Assembly: GCA_020161355.1 (NCBI GenBank) | Contig: JAIUOF010000001.1 | Span: 248,001-312,000 of the forward strand | Source of the DNA: Bacteroidota bacterium | Lineage (GTDB): Bacteria > Bacteroidota > Bacteroidia > Cytophagales > Spirosomataceae | DNA: 64,000 nt | Direction: 5' to 3' | In this document: positions 1 to 8,910 of the stretch, piece after piece | Layout of the letters: the number at the start of each line of letters is the position of its first letter | How positions within the stretch are numbered: position 1 is the stretch's first letter | Program-made: the position numbers and the translations under genes | Notes under the pieces: model-generated | The model's database searches: none | What the model was told of the DNA's origin: nothing | What the model saw: only the letters and a program-made list of their open reading frames with translations

Positions 1-347
1 AGGTCGCCGCTACTGTAAAATTCTTCAATTACCTTTCCATCTTTCCATTTTCTGGTAATCAACTCATGCCAGCGTTGAGTAACTCCTTCCTCATTGGAAA
101 ATACAAACGAGAATTTGGAAATGCTGGTATCACCCATTGTAAAATTTCCATGTAGCTTGATATCATTAATTACAGGAAATACAGAAAAAAAATCATCCAG
201 CATTTTTCTTTTCTCTGACTTGGTATGTGTTTTACCGCCAGCCTCATCATGGGTCAGAACATCTTCACTAAAATAAGTTTCAAAAGCCTCAACTATTTGG
301 CCTTTTTCAATCATTTTGTCTAGTTTTTCCAATAATTTATTTTCCAT
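1..347 (-). CDS. SnoaL/NTF2-like protein, 3' end outside window
   Basis: The reading frame starts at ATG 347-345 and stays open to the window edge, giving 115 residues from MENKLLEKLDKMIEKG. The visible part has the NTF2/SnoaL-like pattern: an N-terminal helix, then a short acidic strand (FSEDVLTHDEAG), a helix with KRKMLDDFF, and strands ending in RWHELITRKWKDGKVIEEF. Proteins of this fold bind small molecules or act as polyketide cyclase-like or ketosteroid isomerase-like enzymes, and the substrate cannot be told here. The C-terminus is missing. It is divergent from thioredoxin, with about 165 bp between the starts. Confidence 0.7.
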   Translation of the reverse strand, partial: MENKLLEKLDKMIEKGQIVEAFETYFSEDVLTHDEAGGKTHTKSEKRKMLDDFFSVFPVINDIKLHGNFTMGDTSISKFSFVFSNEEGVTQRWHELITRKWKDGKVIEEFYSSGD

Positions 348-513
348 AATATTGAGTGTTTTAGCAAAAATAGCAGGTATTTTCCCAAATAGCTTTGACT
401 GTTGGTGACATTCAAACTATTTTTGCGTATTAAACTTAAAGAAAATTTACGGAACTTATTTTGGAAAAACAATTGTTTAGCATTTATAATTTTAAATTTA
501 TTTAACGACAATA

Positions 514-834
514 ATGGCAAATACAATAGAAGTAACTGATGCTAGTTTTGATGAGCTAATAAAATCTGAAAAACCCGTTTTAATTGATTTTTGGGCTGAA
601 TGGTGCGGACCATGTAAGATGATAGGGCCAGCTGTAGAAGAATTGGCCGGTGAATATAAAGACAAAGCTATAGTTGGTAAAATGGATGTAGATATGCATG
701 GGGTAGCTCCTTCAAAATTGGGTATCCGTTCGATTCCTACACTTATGATTTTCAAAAATGGGGAAATGGTAGATAAGATCGTGGGTGCTGTGCCTAAGCA
801 TGTACTTTCACAGAAACTCGAAGCGGCTCTATAA
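514..834 (+). CDS. trxA: Thioredoxin
   Basis: A 106-residue protein with the classical thioredoxin active site WCGPCK (Cys31, Cys34) and the cis-proline loop RSIPTL near residue 73. Length and motif order match cytosolic thioredoxin 1, the general protein disulfide reductase that is recycled by thioredoxin reductase. No signal peptide is seen, so it should be cytoplasmic. It is monocistronic and followed by a strong hairpin terminator. Confidence 0.95.
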   Translation: MANTIEVTDASFDELIKSEKPVLIDFWAEWCGPCKMIGPAVEELAGEYKDKAIVGKMDVDMHGVAPSKLGIRSIPTLMIFKNGEMVDKIVGAVPKHVLSQKLEAAL

Positions 835-850
835 TTTATTTTATATATGA

Positions 851-885
851 AAGCCTTTCAGAAACTAATCTGAAAGGCTTTTTTG
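851..885 (+). terminator. Rho-independent terminator of trxA
   Basis: A perfect 12-bp stem (851-862 with 869-880) has a 6-nt loop and is followed by a run of T up to 884. It lies 17 bp after the thioredoxin stop codon. The minus strand lacks a T-run, so it serves trxA only. Confidence 0.9.
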
Positions 886-887
886 TA

Positions 888-2078
888 TTATAAGGCTTTG
901 ATTTTGTTTTCGAGCCAGGTTATTTCTTCCCAACTTATATTCAATGGCGGGGATATTCTCATCGCATTATCACAATATAAAAACCAGTCAGTAATTATTC
1001 CTAAATCAATCAGTCTGTCAATATTTTTTTTCAAAATATCAAAATTCTCCATTTGAGCGGCAAGCATCATTCCTTTTCCCCTTACTTCTGATACATCAGG
1101 AATTTTGCTGAAGATTTCTCTGATTTTCAGGGCTTTTTTCTCCATTTCAAAAAAATCAATCTCATCAAGAATAACTTTTAAAGTAGCCAGCGATGCTGCA
1201 CAACTAACAGGATGTCCGCCAAAAGTGGTAATATGACCTAATATTGGATTGTTTTTAAGCACTTTCATTATTTCATGGGGTGCCATAAATGCACCAATCG
1301 GCATTCCTCCGCCCATTCCCTTAGCCGATAGCAATATGTCAGGAGCGATACCATAATGTTCACAGGCCCAAAATTTGCCGGTCCTACCAAAACCCGTTTG
1401 AATTTCATCAAATATGAGGAGGGTGCCGGTAGATTTACATCTCTCAGCGAGCGATTTTATGAATTCTATGGAAGTTTCTCTAATTCCAGACTCCGCACCT
1501 ATTAATTCAATTATTACAGCCGCAGTGTTTTTATTGATTTTTTCTATCTCGGTCAGGTTATTTCTTTCGATTTTTCTAATTCCGGGTAAAAGGGGTCTGA
1601 ATGAACGCTTAAAATGTTCCTCTCCGAGCGATAAAGCCCCATGGGTAGAGCCGTGGTAAGAATTATGACAGGAGATAATCTCTGTTTTTCCCGTAAATCT
1701 TTTTGCCAGTTTTAATGCACCTTCGACGGCTTCTGTTCCCGAATTTGTAAAATATACATTGTCAATTTTGTGACCATCCTTGGTAGAAAGATTTGATAAA
1801 GTTTCGGTGAGGGCATGAGCCAGCTGTACCTGAGGAGACTGAATATATTCCCCAAACACCATTTGGTGCAAATATTTATCAGTCTGTTCTTTGATTGCAG
1901 CCACCACTTTAGGATGCCGGTGGCCTACATTACTTACCGAAATTCCTGAAATGAGGTCGAGATATGGTTTTTGTTTATTGTCAAATAAAAAGGAGCCTTC
2001 AGCATAAACCAACTCCAGAGCCAAAGGAAAATCAGATGTCTGAGCCAGGTTATTCAGGAAAAAAGTTCTGTTGTCCAT
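888..2078 (-). CDS. Class III PLP-dependent aminotransferase, last gene of amidoligase operon
   Basis: A 396-residue fold-type I aminotransferase of class III (acetylornithine / GABA aminotransferase type). Visible motifs are NSGTEAVEGALK (112-123), the cofactor-binding segment LLIFDEIQTGFGRTG (220-234) and the Schiff-base lysine Lys253 in SAKGMGGG. General annotation pipelines would call it ArgD or 'aspartate aminotransferase family'. It is the last gene of a six-gene minus-strand operon, 6 bp after the ATP-grasp-like gene, and no arginine gene is nearby. I infer that it makes or modifies an amino-group building block for the operon's product. The amino donor and acceptor are unknown. Confidence 0.85.
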   Translation of the reverse strand: MDNRTFFLNNLAQTSDFPLALELVYAEGSFLFDNKQKPYLDLISGISVSNVGHRHPKVVAAIKEQTDKYLHQMVFGEYIQSPQVQLAHALTETLSNLSTKDGHKIDNVYFTNSGTEAVEGALKLAKRFTGKTEIISCHNSYHGSTHGALSLGEEHFKRSFRPLLPGIRKIERNNLTEIEKINKNTAAVIIELIGAESGIRETSIEFIKSLAERCKSTGTLLIFDEIQTGFGRTGKFWACEHYGIAPDILLSAKGMGGGMPIGAFMAPHEIMKVLKNNPILGHITTFGGHPVSCAASLATLKVILDEIDFFEMEKKALKIREIFSKIPDVSEVRGKGMMLAAQMENFDILKKNIDRLIDLGIITDWFLYCDNAMRISPPLNISWEEITWLENKIKAL

Positions 2079-2084
2079 TGATTA

Positions 2085-3284
2085 TTAGTTTGTTTCAAAA
2101 AAAGCAGCACTTCCTCCAACCCAATCAAAATTTTTGTTAAAATCGACTCCAATCATTTTTCCTCTGCTTAGACGGGCAAGGTTTGTAACCAGTTTTGGGT
2201 TTTTAGCTCCGTCAGGCCAGATGTACAACATCCTTATTTCACATTTTATCTTTTCTTGATTAACATCCTCAATACAAGGTTCGTAGGATATTTTTCTTTG
2301 CAATAGATAATTTTCGGGATCTTGTATTTCCTTTAAATCATCAACCGAAACATCAATTTTTACGCCTGCACCAGCGAAAGAAAACAAGGGTTTTAAAACA
2401 TAGTTTTCCAGGTCTATTGGAAATTGCTCAAAATCAGATAAATATTTGCTTTCAGGAATATATTTTGAGCGAAATAACGGCATGCTAAATTTTGATACTC
2501 TGTAAAACCAGTTTGGATGAGAAATCCAGGTCGCAGAATGATCATTTAATAAATCCAGTTGAGGTAATAGTTCCGGATAGTTTCTTTCAATATCATCAAA
2601 AATTAAACGATTGTATATTCTTTCAATCGCTATTTTGTTTCCATCTTTTTCATAATACAGGTCTTTCCCCGATTTTCTTATTTTAGAAATACAAACTGCC
2701 TCTATCCCCCAATACCTTTTGGTTAATTCAAAATCCAGTCTGGTCTTTTGTTTTTCAGGATAAACTTCCAAAAGTATTACGTTTTTAGGATGCGAGCCAT
2801 TCAATAAGAATTGTTGCATTTCTTGCTGGTAGGTCATCGTATTGAGTCTGTTAAAAAACTCGGAATAGCCTTTCTCTACATTAAAATGCTTCTTGTATTT
2901 CGAGGCCAAATAGCTTTGATAAGCAAATAGCGATGGAAAACCCTGCAATTCAATTAATTGCGGTTCAAAAACGCCATCTTCGTTTTTTGTAATCGCAAAA
3001 TCTATAGCCAGGCAATTAGGGTGATCGTTTTCATTGTCGATAAGTCTTCCGGCAGGAATTGCTCTGTCTGTATTTGCTATAAAATCAGGCTTTTTGATCG
3101 CATCAATAATGTCACTGCAGGTATTTAGGATTTTGATTTTCAGTTCTTTATCGATGAAAACAGGTGATTCGGCAATTCTAAAATCCAGTACTCCGGGGAA
3201 CTCTTTGTTGATTTCAGCTAAGAGATTTTGGTATTTTTCTTCTGAAAAAGAATCATTGAAATATTTTCTTGGCTCGGCTTTCAC
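2085..3284 (-). CDS. ATP-grasp-like protein, probably circularly permuted
   Basis: A 399-residue protein of no firmly recognised family. It starts with GTG immediately after the TAA of the upstream glutamine amidotransferase, which suggests translational coupling. Residues 105-118 (FEPQLIELQGFPSL) look like the metal-binding strand that usually closes an ATP-grasp domain. The C-terminal third contains a nucleotide-lysine-like strand (YVLKPLFSFAGAGVKI), a hinge-like LLQRKI and an acidic/arginine strand CEIRMLYIW. That order, metal site first and lysine and hinge later, is what a circularly permuted ATP-grasp ligase shows. Family assignment is inference; a role in ATP-dependent amide bond formation fits the neighbours. 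Confidence 0.55.
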   Translation of the reverse strand: MKAEPRKYFNDSFSEEKYQNLLAEINKEFPGVLDFRIAESPVFIDKELKIKILNTCSDIIDAIKKPDFIANTDRAIPAGRLIDNENDHPNCLAIDFAITKNEDGVFEPQLIELQGFPSLFAYQSYLASKYKKHFNVEKGYSEFFNRLNTMTYQQEMQQFLLNGSHPKNVILLEVYPEKQKTRLDFELTKRYWGIEAVCISKIRKSGKDLYYEKDGNKIAIERIYNRLIFDDIERNYPELLPQLDLLNDHSATWISHPNWFYRVSKFSMPLFRSKYIPESKYLSDFEQFPIDLENYVLKPLFSFAGAGVKIDVSVDDLKEIQDPENYLLQRKISYEPCIEDVNQEKIKCEIRMLYIWPDGAKNPKLVTNLARLSRGKMIGVDFNKNFDWVGGSAAFFETN

Positions 3285-4118
3285 TTATCTATTTAGTTCA
3301 GGTTCAAAAATTTCAGAATATGCAGTCTCTAAAAATTTAGGAATGATGACGGATTCTGTAAGCTTAATTTTGTCAGGATCTTCGAGATGAGTAATCATTT
3401 CAAAATATTTTTTCTCGCCATACGACTCAATAACTGCCTGTTTTTTTTCTTCTGTTTGAAAATAACGGTGCATACCCTCTGCATCTGCTTCAGGATGAAA
3501 TTGCGTACCAATGATTTCCGGAGTAAATCTGATTGCCATAATGGCTCTTTCGAGTGGTATATGAGGCCTTTCTTTTTCCAGACATAAAATTTGGGCTCCC
3601 AATTTTTCGAAATTTTCCATTTTGGGCTGCAATGCCTGATAATCTCTTGAATCTACCGCATGGAAAGGATTATCAAGACCTTGAAAAATATTTTCTGATT
3701 CGCCTTCCGAGGTTTTGTGAACTGGCATCACACCAAATGATGTCGATTTTCTTTTGTTAATAATGCCTAAATCAAAATGCTGAAACAGCAATTGGAAGGA
3801 ATGACATATTGCCAACAAATGCCTTCGGTTTTCCGGATTTTTTTGATTATGAATCAGAAGATTATCAATAAAAGCAAAATATTTTTGTTCCCATTCAGTA
3901 CCTTCTAACAGCGGGCTGCCAGGGCCTCCTGTAGATATATAAACTTCAAAATCAGCAGGTTGTGGAAGTTTGTGATTTGCCCTTACATCAAATATCTGAT
4001 AGGTAAATGGTAAATTGTTGTTTTGTTGAAATTCCGAAATCAATGCTTTGATACACCGCATGCCTTCATTGGGGGCACCGTTATATAAATCCAATATGCC
4101 TACTTTAAACACTTTCAT
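3285..4118 (-). CDS. Class I glutamine amidotransferase-like protein
   Basis: A 277-residue single-domain class I (triad) amidotransferase, similar to the GATase domain of GMP synthase. The oxyanion-side STGGPGSP (62-69), nucleophile Cys105 in LAICHSFQLL and His208/Glu210 in GTQFHPEAD form the expected catalytic triad. It should release ammonia from glutamine, or hydrolyse a gamma-glutamyl bond as GATase-like peptidases do. No synthase domain is fused. It sits between the GCS2-type ligase (36 bp upstream) and the permuted ATP-grasp protein (directly adjacent), so it may feed ammonia to one of them or trim a gamma-glutamyl group. It is not a pabA or trpG context. Confidence 0.8.
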   Translation of the reverse strand: MKVFKVGILDLYNGAPNEGMRCIKALISEFQQNNNLPFTYQIFDVRANHKLPQPADFEVYISTGGPGSPLLEGTEWEQKYFAFIDNLLIHNQKNPENRRHLLAICHSFQLLFQHFDLGIINKRKSTSFGVMPVHKTSEGESENIFQGLDNPFHAVDSRDYQALQPKMENFEKLGAQILCLEKERPHIPLERAIMAIRFTPEIIGTQFHPEADAEGMHRYFQTEEKKQAVIESYGEKKYFEMITHLEDPDKIKLTESVIIPKFLETAYSEIFEPELNR

Positions 4119-4154
4119 TTTTGTTGATGAGTTGCAAATTTCGGAAAAATAATC

Positions 4155-5252
4155 TTAAAGACCGAATCGGGTTTCGGTAACCATGTAGTCAACAACTGCT
4201 TTCAGGTCATGGGTTTCTTCGAAAACCTTCAGCTGCCTGTCTGCTCCGGTGCCGTTTTTAAGGATTTCATAGACGTAATTTACCTCGTGGGTTGAGCCAA
4301 GCTCCTCAGCGGTATCTTTGATAAAATCCAGGAGTTCGTCCACCAATTCACGGTAGCTTACTTCTTTTTCTTTTCCAAAATCGATGAGTTTGGCGTGAAT
4401 GCCGTACCTTGCTGCCCGCCATTTGTTTTCATTGATCAGGTGTTTTCTATAGGTCCTGAAACTTAGATTTTGCTCTCTTAATTTCCATAATTTAGCAACC
4501 AATGCTTGCATAATGGCTGTAAGACAAATCGTTTCATCAACTCTTAATGGTACATCACAGATCCTGAATTCGATAGTCGGGAAAAAAGGATGAAGGCGTA
4601 AATCCCACCAGATTTTCTTTCCGTTGTCGATACAGCCGGTTTTGATCAATAAATCGAGATAGCTGTCGTATTCTGTGGCACTATTGAAATGCTCAGGAAT
4701 CCCGGTTCTGGGAAATTTATCGAAAACTTTTGCTCTGTAGCTATGAAATCCGGTATTTCGGCCGCACCAAAAGGGAGAGTTAACCGAAAGTGCAAAAATA
4801 TGTGGCAAAAAATAGCGGGCTTCGTTCATGATTTCAATCGCGGCATTGCGGTCATCGATACCTACGTGTACATGAAGTCCGAAAATCAGATTCCCTCTGG
4901 CAACATCCCTCATTTCGTCAATAAGCTTGTTGTAGCGGTCATCCTCGGTGATAAGCTGGGTTTGCCAATCTGAAAAAGGATGTGTGCCTCCGGCGGCTAC
5001 ATGCAGGTTTTGTTTTTCAGCCAAATCAAGCAGCATTTTTCTCAAATAGGTAACTTCCTCTCTGGCCTGCACAATATTTTCGCAAATATTGGTCCCTACT
5101 TCTACAACTGCCTGATGCATTTCCTGCTTGATGCGTTCCTGTAAAGTCACTTTGCCTCCTTCGACAATTTTTGACATATGCGATTTTAGCTCCCGGGTTA
5201 CAGGGTCTATAGTCTGAAATTCTTCTTCGATTCCAAGGGTGAAAAGGGCCAT
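4155..5252 (-). CDS. Carboxylate-amine ligase, GCS2/YbdK family
   Basis: A 365-residue protein with the hallmark N-terminus LGIEEEFQTID of glutamate-cysteine ligase type 2 (YbdK, COG2170). HVHVGI, FRICDVP and the tail YMVTETRFGL also fit. Family members use ATP to join a carboxylate to an amine; E. coli YbdK has weak glutamate-cysteine ligase activity, but the natural substrates of most members are unknown. It lies 2 bp after the ATP-grasp ligase and is clearly co-transcribed. No glutathione synthetase of the usual type accompanies it, so a product other than glutathione is likely. Confidence 0.9.
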   Translation of the reverse strand: MALFTLGIEEEFQTIDPVTRELKSHMSKIVEGGKVTLQERIKQEMHQAVVEVGTNICENIVQAREEVTYLRKMLLDLAEKQNLHVAAGGTHPFSDWQTQLITEDDRYNKLIDEMRDVARGNLIFGLHVHVGIDDRNAAIEIMNEARYFLPHIFALSVNSPFWCGRNTGFHSYRAKVFDKFPRTGIPEHFNSATEYDSYLDLLIKTGCIDNGKKIWWDLRLHPFFPTIEFRICDVPLRVDETICLTAIMQALVAKLWKLREQNLSFRTYRKHLINENKWRAARYGIHAKLIDFGKEKEVSYRELVDELLDFIKDTAEELGSTHEVNYVYEILKNGTGADRQLKVFEETHDLKAVVDYMVTETRFGL

Positions 5253-5254
5253 AT

Positions 5255-6247
5255 TTAAGCTTTTTTAGGGGCTTTGGTTTTGGGTTTAGCGGTTGGCGTA
5301 GTTGCATTTCGTACAAAAGTACCCCAGGTTAAATTATTCCCATCAGGATTTTGCCCTTCAGCTTTTTCTATCGCCATCAGTGCAGCATGCTCAACCACCC
5401 ATTCAAAGTTTTCGTGGCCTACCGAATTCACATCAGCGTCAGGTGCAGGATTGCAAAAATCTATAGCGTAGGGAATTCCGTCTCTCACCGCAAATTCTAC
5501 GGTATTAAAATCATAGCCAAGTGCCTGATTGAGTTTTAAAACATAATCAGTAATGGTAGCCATCAACTTTTTATGGGCTTCACCCTGGGTTTTGGGTTGG
5601 GTAGCGTATCTCAGATGATGCGGGTTTCTGGGCTCGTAGGGCATGATATGTACATATTTTCCGCCCAAACAGTAGCAACGATAATAATCTGTAAACGTAA
5701 TTTCTTCCTGTAACATCATTACCAGCTGCCCTGTTTCACTGTGTTTTGCCCAGAGATCGTCAGGGTTTTCTACTCTGTAAACACTTTTCCATCCACCACC
5801 TGAATGCGGCTTCATGTAGGCCGGAAATCCGATTCTGCTAAACATATATTGCCAGTCAAGGGGCATTCCCAGATTTCTGAATGACTGATCTGAAGTGTCA
5901 TCGGGACGCTCTTTTGAAGGTAAGAGTACAGTTTTTGGAACAGGTATTCCCATATTTACTGCAAGGCAATTGTTGAAAAATTTCTCATCAGCACTCCACC
6001 AAAAGGGATTATTTACCACTGCGGTACCACACATGGCGGCGTTTTTCAGGTAGGCTCTGTAAAAAGGAACATCTTGCGAAATGCGGTCAATAATAACTGA
6101 ATAATCCGTTCCAATTCCTTGTTCCACTTTATCAATCAAAACCGGTTCAGCGATAATATTTTTTTTACCAGTTTTTTGGTTAACCCTGTCAATGAATGCC
6201 CAGGGGAAGGTGTTTTCCATACCAAATAATATTCCTATCTTTTTCAT
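5255..6247 (-). CDS. ATP-grasp ligase (RimK / D-Ala-D-Ala ligase-like)
   Basis: A 330-residue ATP-grasp protein. The ATP-binding lysine is Lys146 in AYMKPHSGGGWKSV, a glycine-rich loop follows, the hinge is around MMLQEEI, and the metal-binding acidic strand is near VEFAVRDGIPYAIDFCNPAP. The C-terminal tail is lysine- and proline-rich (KPKTKAPKKA), which is unusual and could be a basic tether. It is the second gene of the operon, 23 bp after the esterase and 2 bp before the GCS2 ligase. A peptide- or amide-forming reaction through an acyl-phosphate is expected; the substrate is unknown. Confidence 0.85.
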   Translation of the reverse strand: MKKIGILFGMENTFPWAFIDRVNQKTGKKNIIAEPVLIDKVEQGIGTDYSVIIDRISQDVPFYRAYLKNAAMCGTAVVNNPFWWSADEKFFNNCLAVNMGIPVPKTVLLPSKERPDDTSDQSFRNLGMPLDWQYMFSRIGFPAYMKPHSGGGWKSVYRVENPDDLWAKHSETGQLVMMLQEEITFTDYYRCYCLGGKYVHIMPYEPRNPHHLRYATQPKTQGEAHKKLMATITDYVLKLNQALGYDFNTVEFAVRDGIPYAIDFCNPAPDADVNSVGHENFEWVVEHAALMAIEKAEGQNPDGNNLTWGTFVRNATTPTAKPKTKAPKKA

Positions 6248-6270
6248 GTATTTGCTTAGTAATTAGATTT

Positions 6271-6981
6271 TTAATTGATAATTGTATTTATATATTCCGG
6301 AAACATCATAATCCATAGGGGCCAGTCATGTGTAGCCCATTTTTTTTCATCGTACCAATGATTTATACCACGTTTAGCCATTATTTGAGATAATCTTAGA
6401 GATTCATTTCTGCAGATATCCCAATCTGATGTGCCAATAATAATTTTGATATGATTAAATATCCAGCTTTCAGAATTGGAGACAAATTCCACCGGGTTGT
6501 TGAAATAAACATTATTATCATGATAACCTTCCATAAAAGTCGCGATATCATAAGAGCCGCTCATCCCAATAGCAAAATGAAACAAATCCGGTTTTTTTAA
6601 TGCCAGATTCACTGCATGAAATGCTCCAAAACTACACCCGGCCGCTCCGATTCTGTGGGTATTATTCTCTTTTTGGATTTCCGGAATCAATTCATGAATT
6701 AGAAACCGTGTGTAAAGTTCGTAATTATAAATGCGATCATGCGGTGATAGGTATTTACCATAAAAGGTCTCAGAATCTATTGAACCGATGTTATAAGTTT
6801 TAATTTTTCCAGCTTCAATATATTCCTGAACACTACTAAGAAGACCCATGTCCCGGTTTTGATAGGCATTTCCAAGAGAAGTGGGGAACATCAAAATTGG
6901 CACTCCCCAATGACCGGCAACATATAGGTCGAGGTTTCGTCCCAAAATATGAGAATAAAATTGTAGGTTTCTTTCCTGCAT
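6271..6981 (-). CDS. Alpha/beta-hydrolase esterase, first gene of amidoligase operon
   Basis: A 236-residue putative esterase of the esterase D / antigen 85-like group. The nucleophile elbow is GCSFG with Ser117, and a late histidine in KWATHDWPLW (about 218) fits the triad. There is no signal peptide, so it is cytoplasmic. It is the promoter-proximal gene of the operon. Its first residues (MQERNLQFYSHILGRNLDL) form the lid-like strands common in this group. It may release or activate the operon's product, or remove an ester protecting group. It is divergent from a second esterase, with about 100 bp between the starts. Confidence 0.8.
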   Translation of the reverse strand: MQERNLQFYSHILGRNLDLYVAGHWGVPILMFPTSLGNAYQNRDMGLLSSVQEYIEAGKIKTYNIGSIDSETFYGKYLSPHDRIYNYELYTRFLIHELIPEIQKENNTHRIGAAGCSFGAFHAVNLALKKPDLFHFAIGMSGSYDIATFMEGYHDNNVYFNNPVEFVSNSESWIFNHIKIIIGTSDWDICRNESLRLSQIMAKRGINHWYDEKKWATHDWPLWIMMFPEYINTIIN

Positions 6982-7084
6982 TTGTGCTTAAATTTGCCAA
7001 TTATTTAATCCGAACCTAATTCTAATAATTTTATTTTAAACAAAAAACCTTTTAAGGCAATTTTGTTAATTTTTTTGTAGAAAA

Positions 7085-7888
7085 ATGACTCCAAAAACTT
7101 CATTGCAAATATTAAAAAACAATAAAATCAATTCTGTTTTCCTAAAAAGAGACGTGATTTACGATTTGATTTTGCCTTCAAAACTGGTACCGAATCAAAA
7201 ATATCCGGTATTATATATGAACGATGGCCAGGATTTTGACCAGTTAGGTATTGCCGATATTTTGAATAATTTTTTCAATAAAACAAAGAAAGAATTGATT
7301 TATGTAGGTATTCACACCACCGAACTACGACTCAGAGAATATGGAACTTCCTATATTCCTGATTACAAAGGAAGAGGAGACCTGGCAACAAATTATATGC
7401 AATTTATGATCTCCGAAATGGTGCCTTATATTTTAAAAAGATTCCCGGCCTACGAGTTGCCCTCTCAAAATACCCTATGTGGTTTTTCATTGGGTGGTTT
7501 GTCAGCTATGGACATTTGTTGGGAAAACCCTCATGTGTTTTCAAAAGTGGGTGTATTTAGTGGCTCATTTTGGTGGCGTGATAAAAGTTATGAAGAAGGG
7601 TATTCTGATGATTTGGATCGTATTATGCATAATAAAATCAAAAAATCGAGCCATAAAAACGGTTTGAAGTTTTGGTTTGAATGTGGTACCAATGACGAAA
7701 AAGCCGACAGAAATAACAATGGTATTATTGATGCTATTGAAGACACCCTCGACCTTATCAAAGAGCTAAAAACCAAAGGCTATACCGAAAACGATATCGT
7801 TTATCTTGAAGTAGATGGGGGAGAACACAATTTTAACACCTGGAAAAAAGTATTTCCTGAGTTTTTGTCCTGGTCGCAAAGTTTTTAG
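7085..7888 (+). CDS. Putative esterase (enterochelin esterase-like)
   Basis: A 267-residue alpha/beta hydrolase of the putative esterase (Fes / YbbA) group. MNDGQDF (45-51) is the usual strand after the first sheet, LCGFSLGGLSAM holds the nucleophile Ser135, and GGEHNFNTW near the end supplies the histidine. No export signal is seen. It starts about 100 bp from the divergent esterase of the amidoligase operon, so shared regulation is possible. The last 4 bp overlap the convergent acyl-CoA reductase gene, with the two stop codons interleaved. Confidence 0.8.
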   Translation: MTPKTSLQILKNNKINSVFLKRDVIYDLILPSKLVPNQKYPVLYMNDGQDFDQLGIADILNNFFNKTKKELIYVGIHTTELRLREYGTSYIPDYKGRGDLATNYMQFMISEMVPYILKRFPAYELPSQNTLCGFSLGGLSAMDICWENPHVFSKVGVFSGSFWWRDKSYEEGYSDDLDRIMHNKIKKSSHKNGLKFWFECGTNDEKADRNNNGIIDAIEDTLDLIKELKTKGYTENDIVYLEVDGGEHNFNTWKKVFPEFLSWSQSF

Positions 7889-8910
7889 ATACCGTTTAAA
7901 AATTGTATAACATCCACATTGTCAGCGTAATCATTAAGTCTTGGGCATTGGGCATTACCCGGTGCTATAGTTGGAAATGGTAAGTTTAAATCACTTACGA
8001 TGGCTTGAATATCATTGCTTTGGGTTTTGATTTTTGCTATTGCATTTTCAATATCATCATAATATTCATAAAACAGAACCGAAATAGGTGAGCCAATGGC
8101 TTCATCTTCTTTCAATAAAAGAAAACCATTATCAAGATGCAGCGTGCCGTTAACCAAATAAATTGATTTCATGTAATCGTAGTTATTATTGTATTTGGAG
8201 TGGTACGTAATGCCATTCCAATATTCGATGGATTCAAAAAACAATTTAAAATCATAATTCTTAGGAACGTACAATTTTGAAATATTTCGGCAGCCTAATC
8301 CAAAATAGCTAAAAATGTCTCCTGCGAGGTCTGAAAGCTGTTTTCTGGATTCATTTCCGGAAAGTACTGCCACCGAATTCCGGTTTTTTCTGATAATATT
8401 TGGTTTTTTTGAAAAATAATATTCAAAATACCGGGAGGTATTTCCACTTCCAGTTGCTATGATGGCTTCAACGTCGTTTAATTTATCCTGAATAATCCAA
8501 TATTGACTAATGCTTTCGTCAATTTCTGACAAAGTATTTAAAAAGTAATTTAATAAAACCTCATCCTGACTGCTGGGCTTGACTACTGCGATATTTCCAG
8601 ATAAAATCACATGAAATATATCCTGAAACCCTACTAAAGGCAGATTTCCGGCTGTTACGATTCCAATTTTTTTTGCAGATTCTTTTGTAAAATAGGCTTG
8701 GGGGTATTGATTGGTAAATTCAAAAATTTTCTTTTTATCAAGAAACTGTTCAGAAATACTTTTTACCGAAAGCTCAATATTATCAAGAGTAAACCAGGGA
8801 TTTTTGGATTTTGCAAGGCTAAACAGCTCCAATAATTCATTATTTTTTAGTCTGTTTTTGAGAATTTCACCAAATTTTGAAAATAGTATTATTCTTTCTT
8901 CTAATTTCAT
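7885..8910 (-). CDS. Acyl-CoA reductase, LuxC-like
   Basis: A roughly 341-residue protein of the LuxC-like acyl-CoA reductase family, common in Bacteroidota. The segment KIGIVTAGNLPLVGFQDIFH followed by GNIAVVKPSS is typical of the family's nucleotide-binding fold, and IIATGSGNTSRYFEYYF follows as in aldehyde dehydrogenase-like enzymes. It would reduce a fatty acyl-CoA to an aldehyde with NADPH. No luxD/luxE or luciferase is near. I prefer ATG at 8910 (MKLEERIILFSKFG); an in-frame GTG at 8931 would add seven residues. Confidence 0.75.
   Translation of the reverse strand: MKLEERIILFSKFGEILKNRLKNNELLELFSLAKSKNPWFTLDNIELSVKSISEQFLDKKKIFEFTNQYPQAYFTKESAKKIGIVTAGNLPLVGFQDIFHVILSGNIAVVKPSSQDEVLLNYFLNTLSEIDESISQYWIIQDKLNDVEAIIATGSGNTSRYFEYYFSKKPNIIRKNRNSVAVLSGNESRKQLSDLAGDIFSYFGLGCRNISKLYVPKNYDFKLFFESIEYWNGITYHSKYNNNYDYMKSIYLVNGTLHLDNGFLLLKEDEAIGSPISVLFYEYYDDIENAIAKIKTQSNDIQAIVSDLNLPFPTIAPGNAQCPRLNDYADNVDVIQFLNGI

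Noticed and set aside
888..4118. Reading the aminotransferase and GATase as arginine, folate or tryptophan biosynthesis genes
   Set aside because: The neighbours are ligases and esterases; no arg, pab or trp gene is adjacent and no synthase domain is fused.
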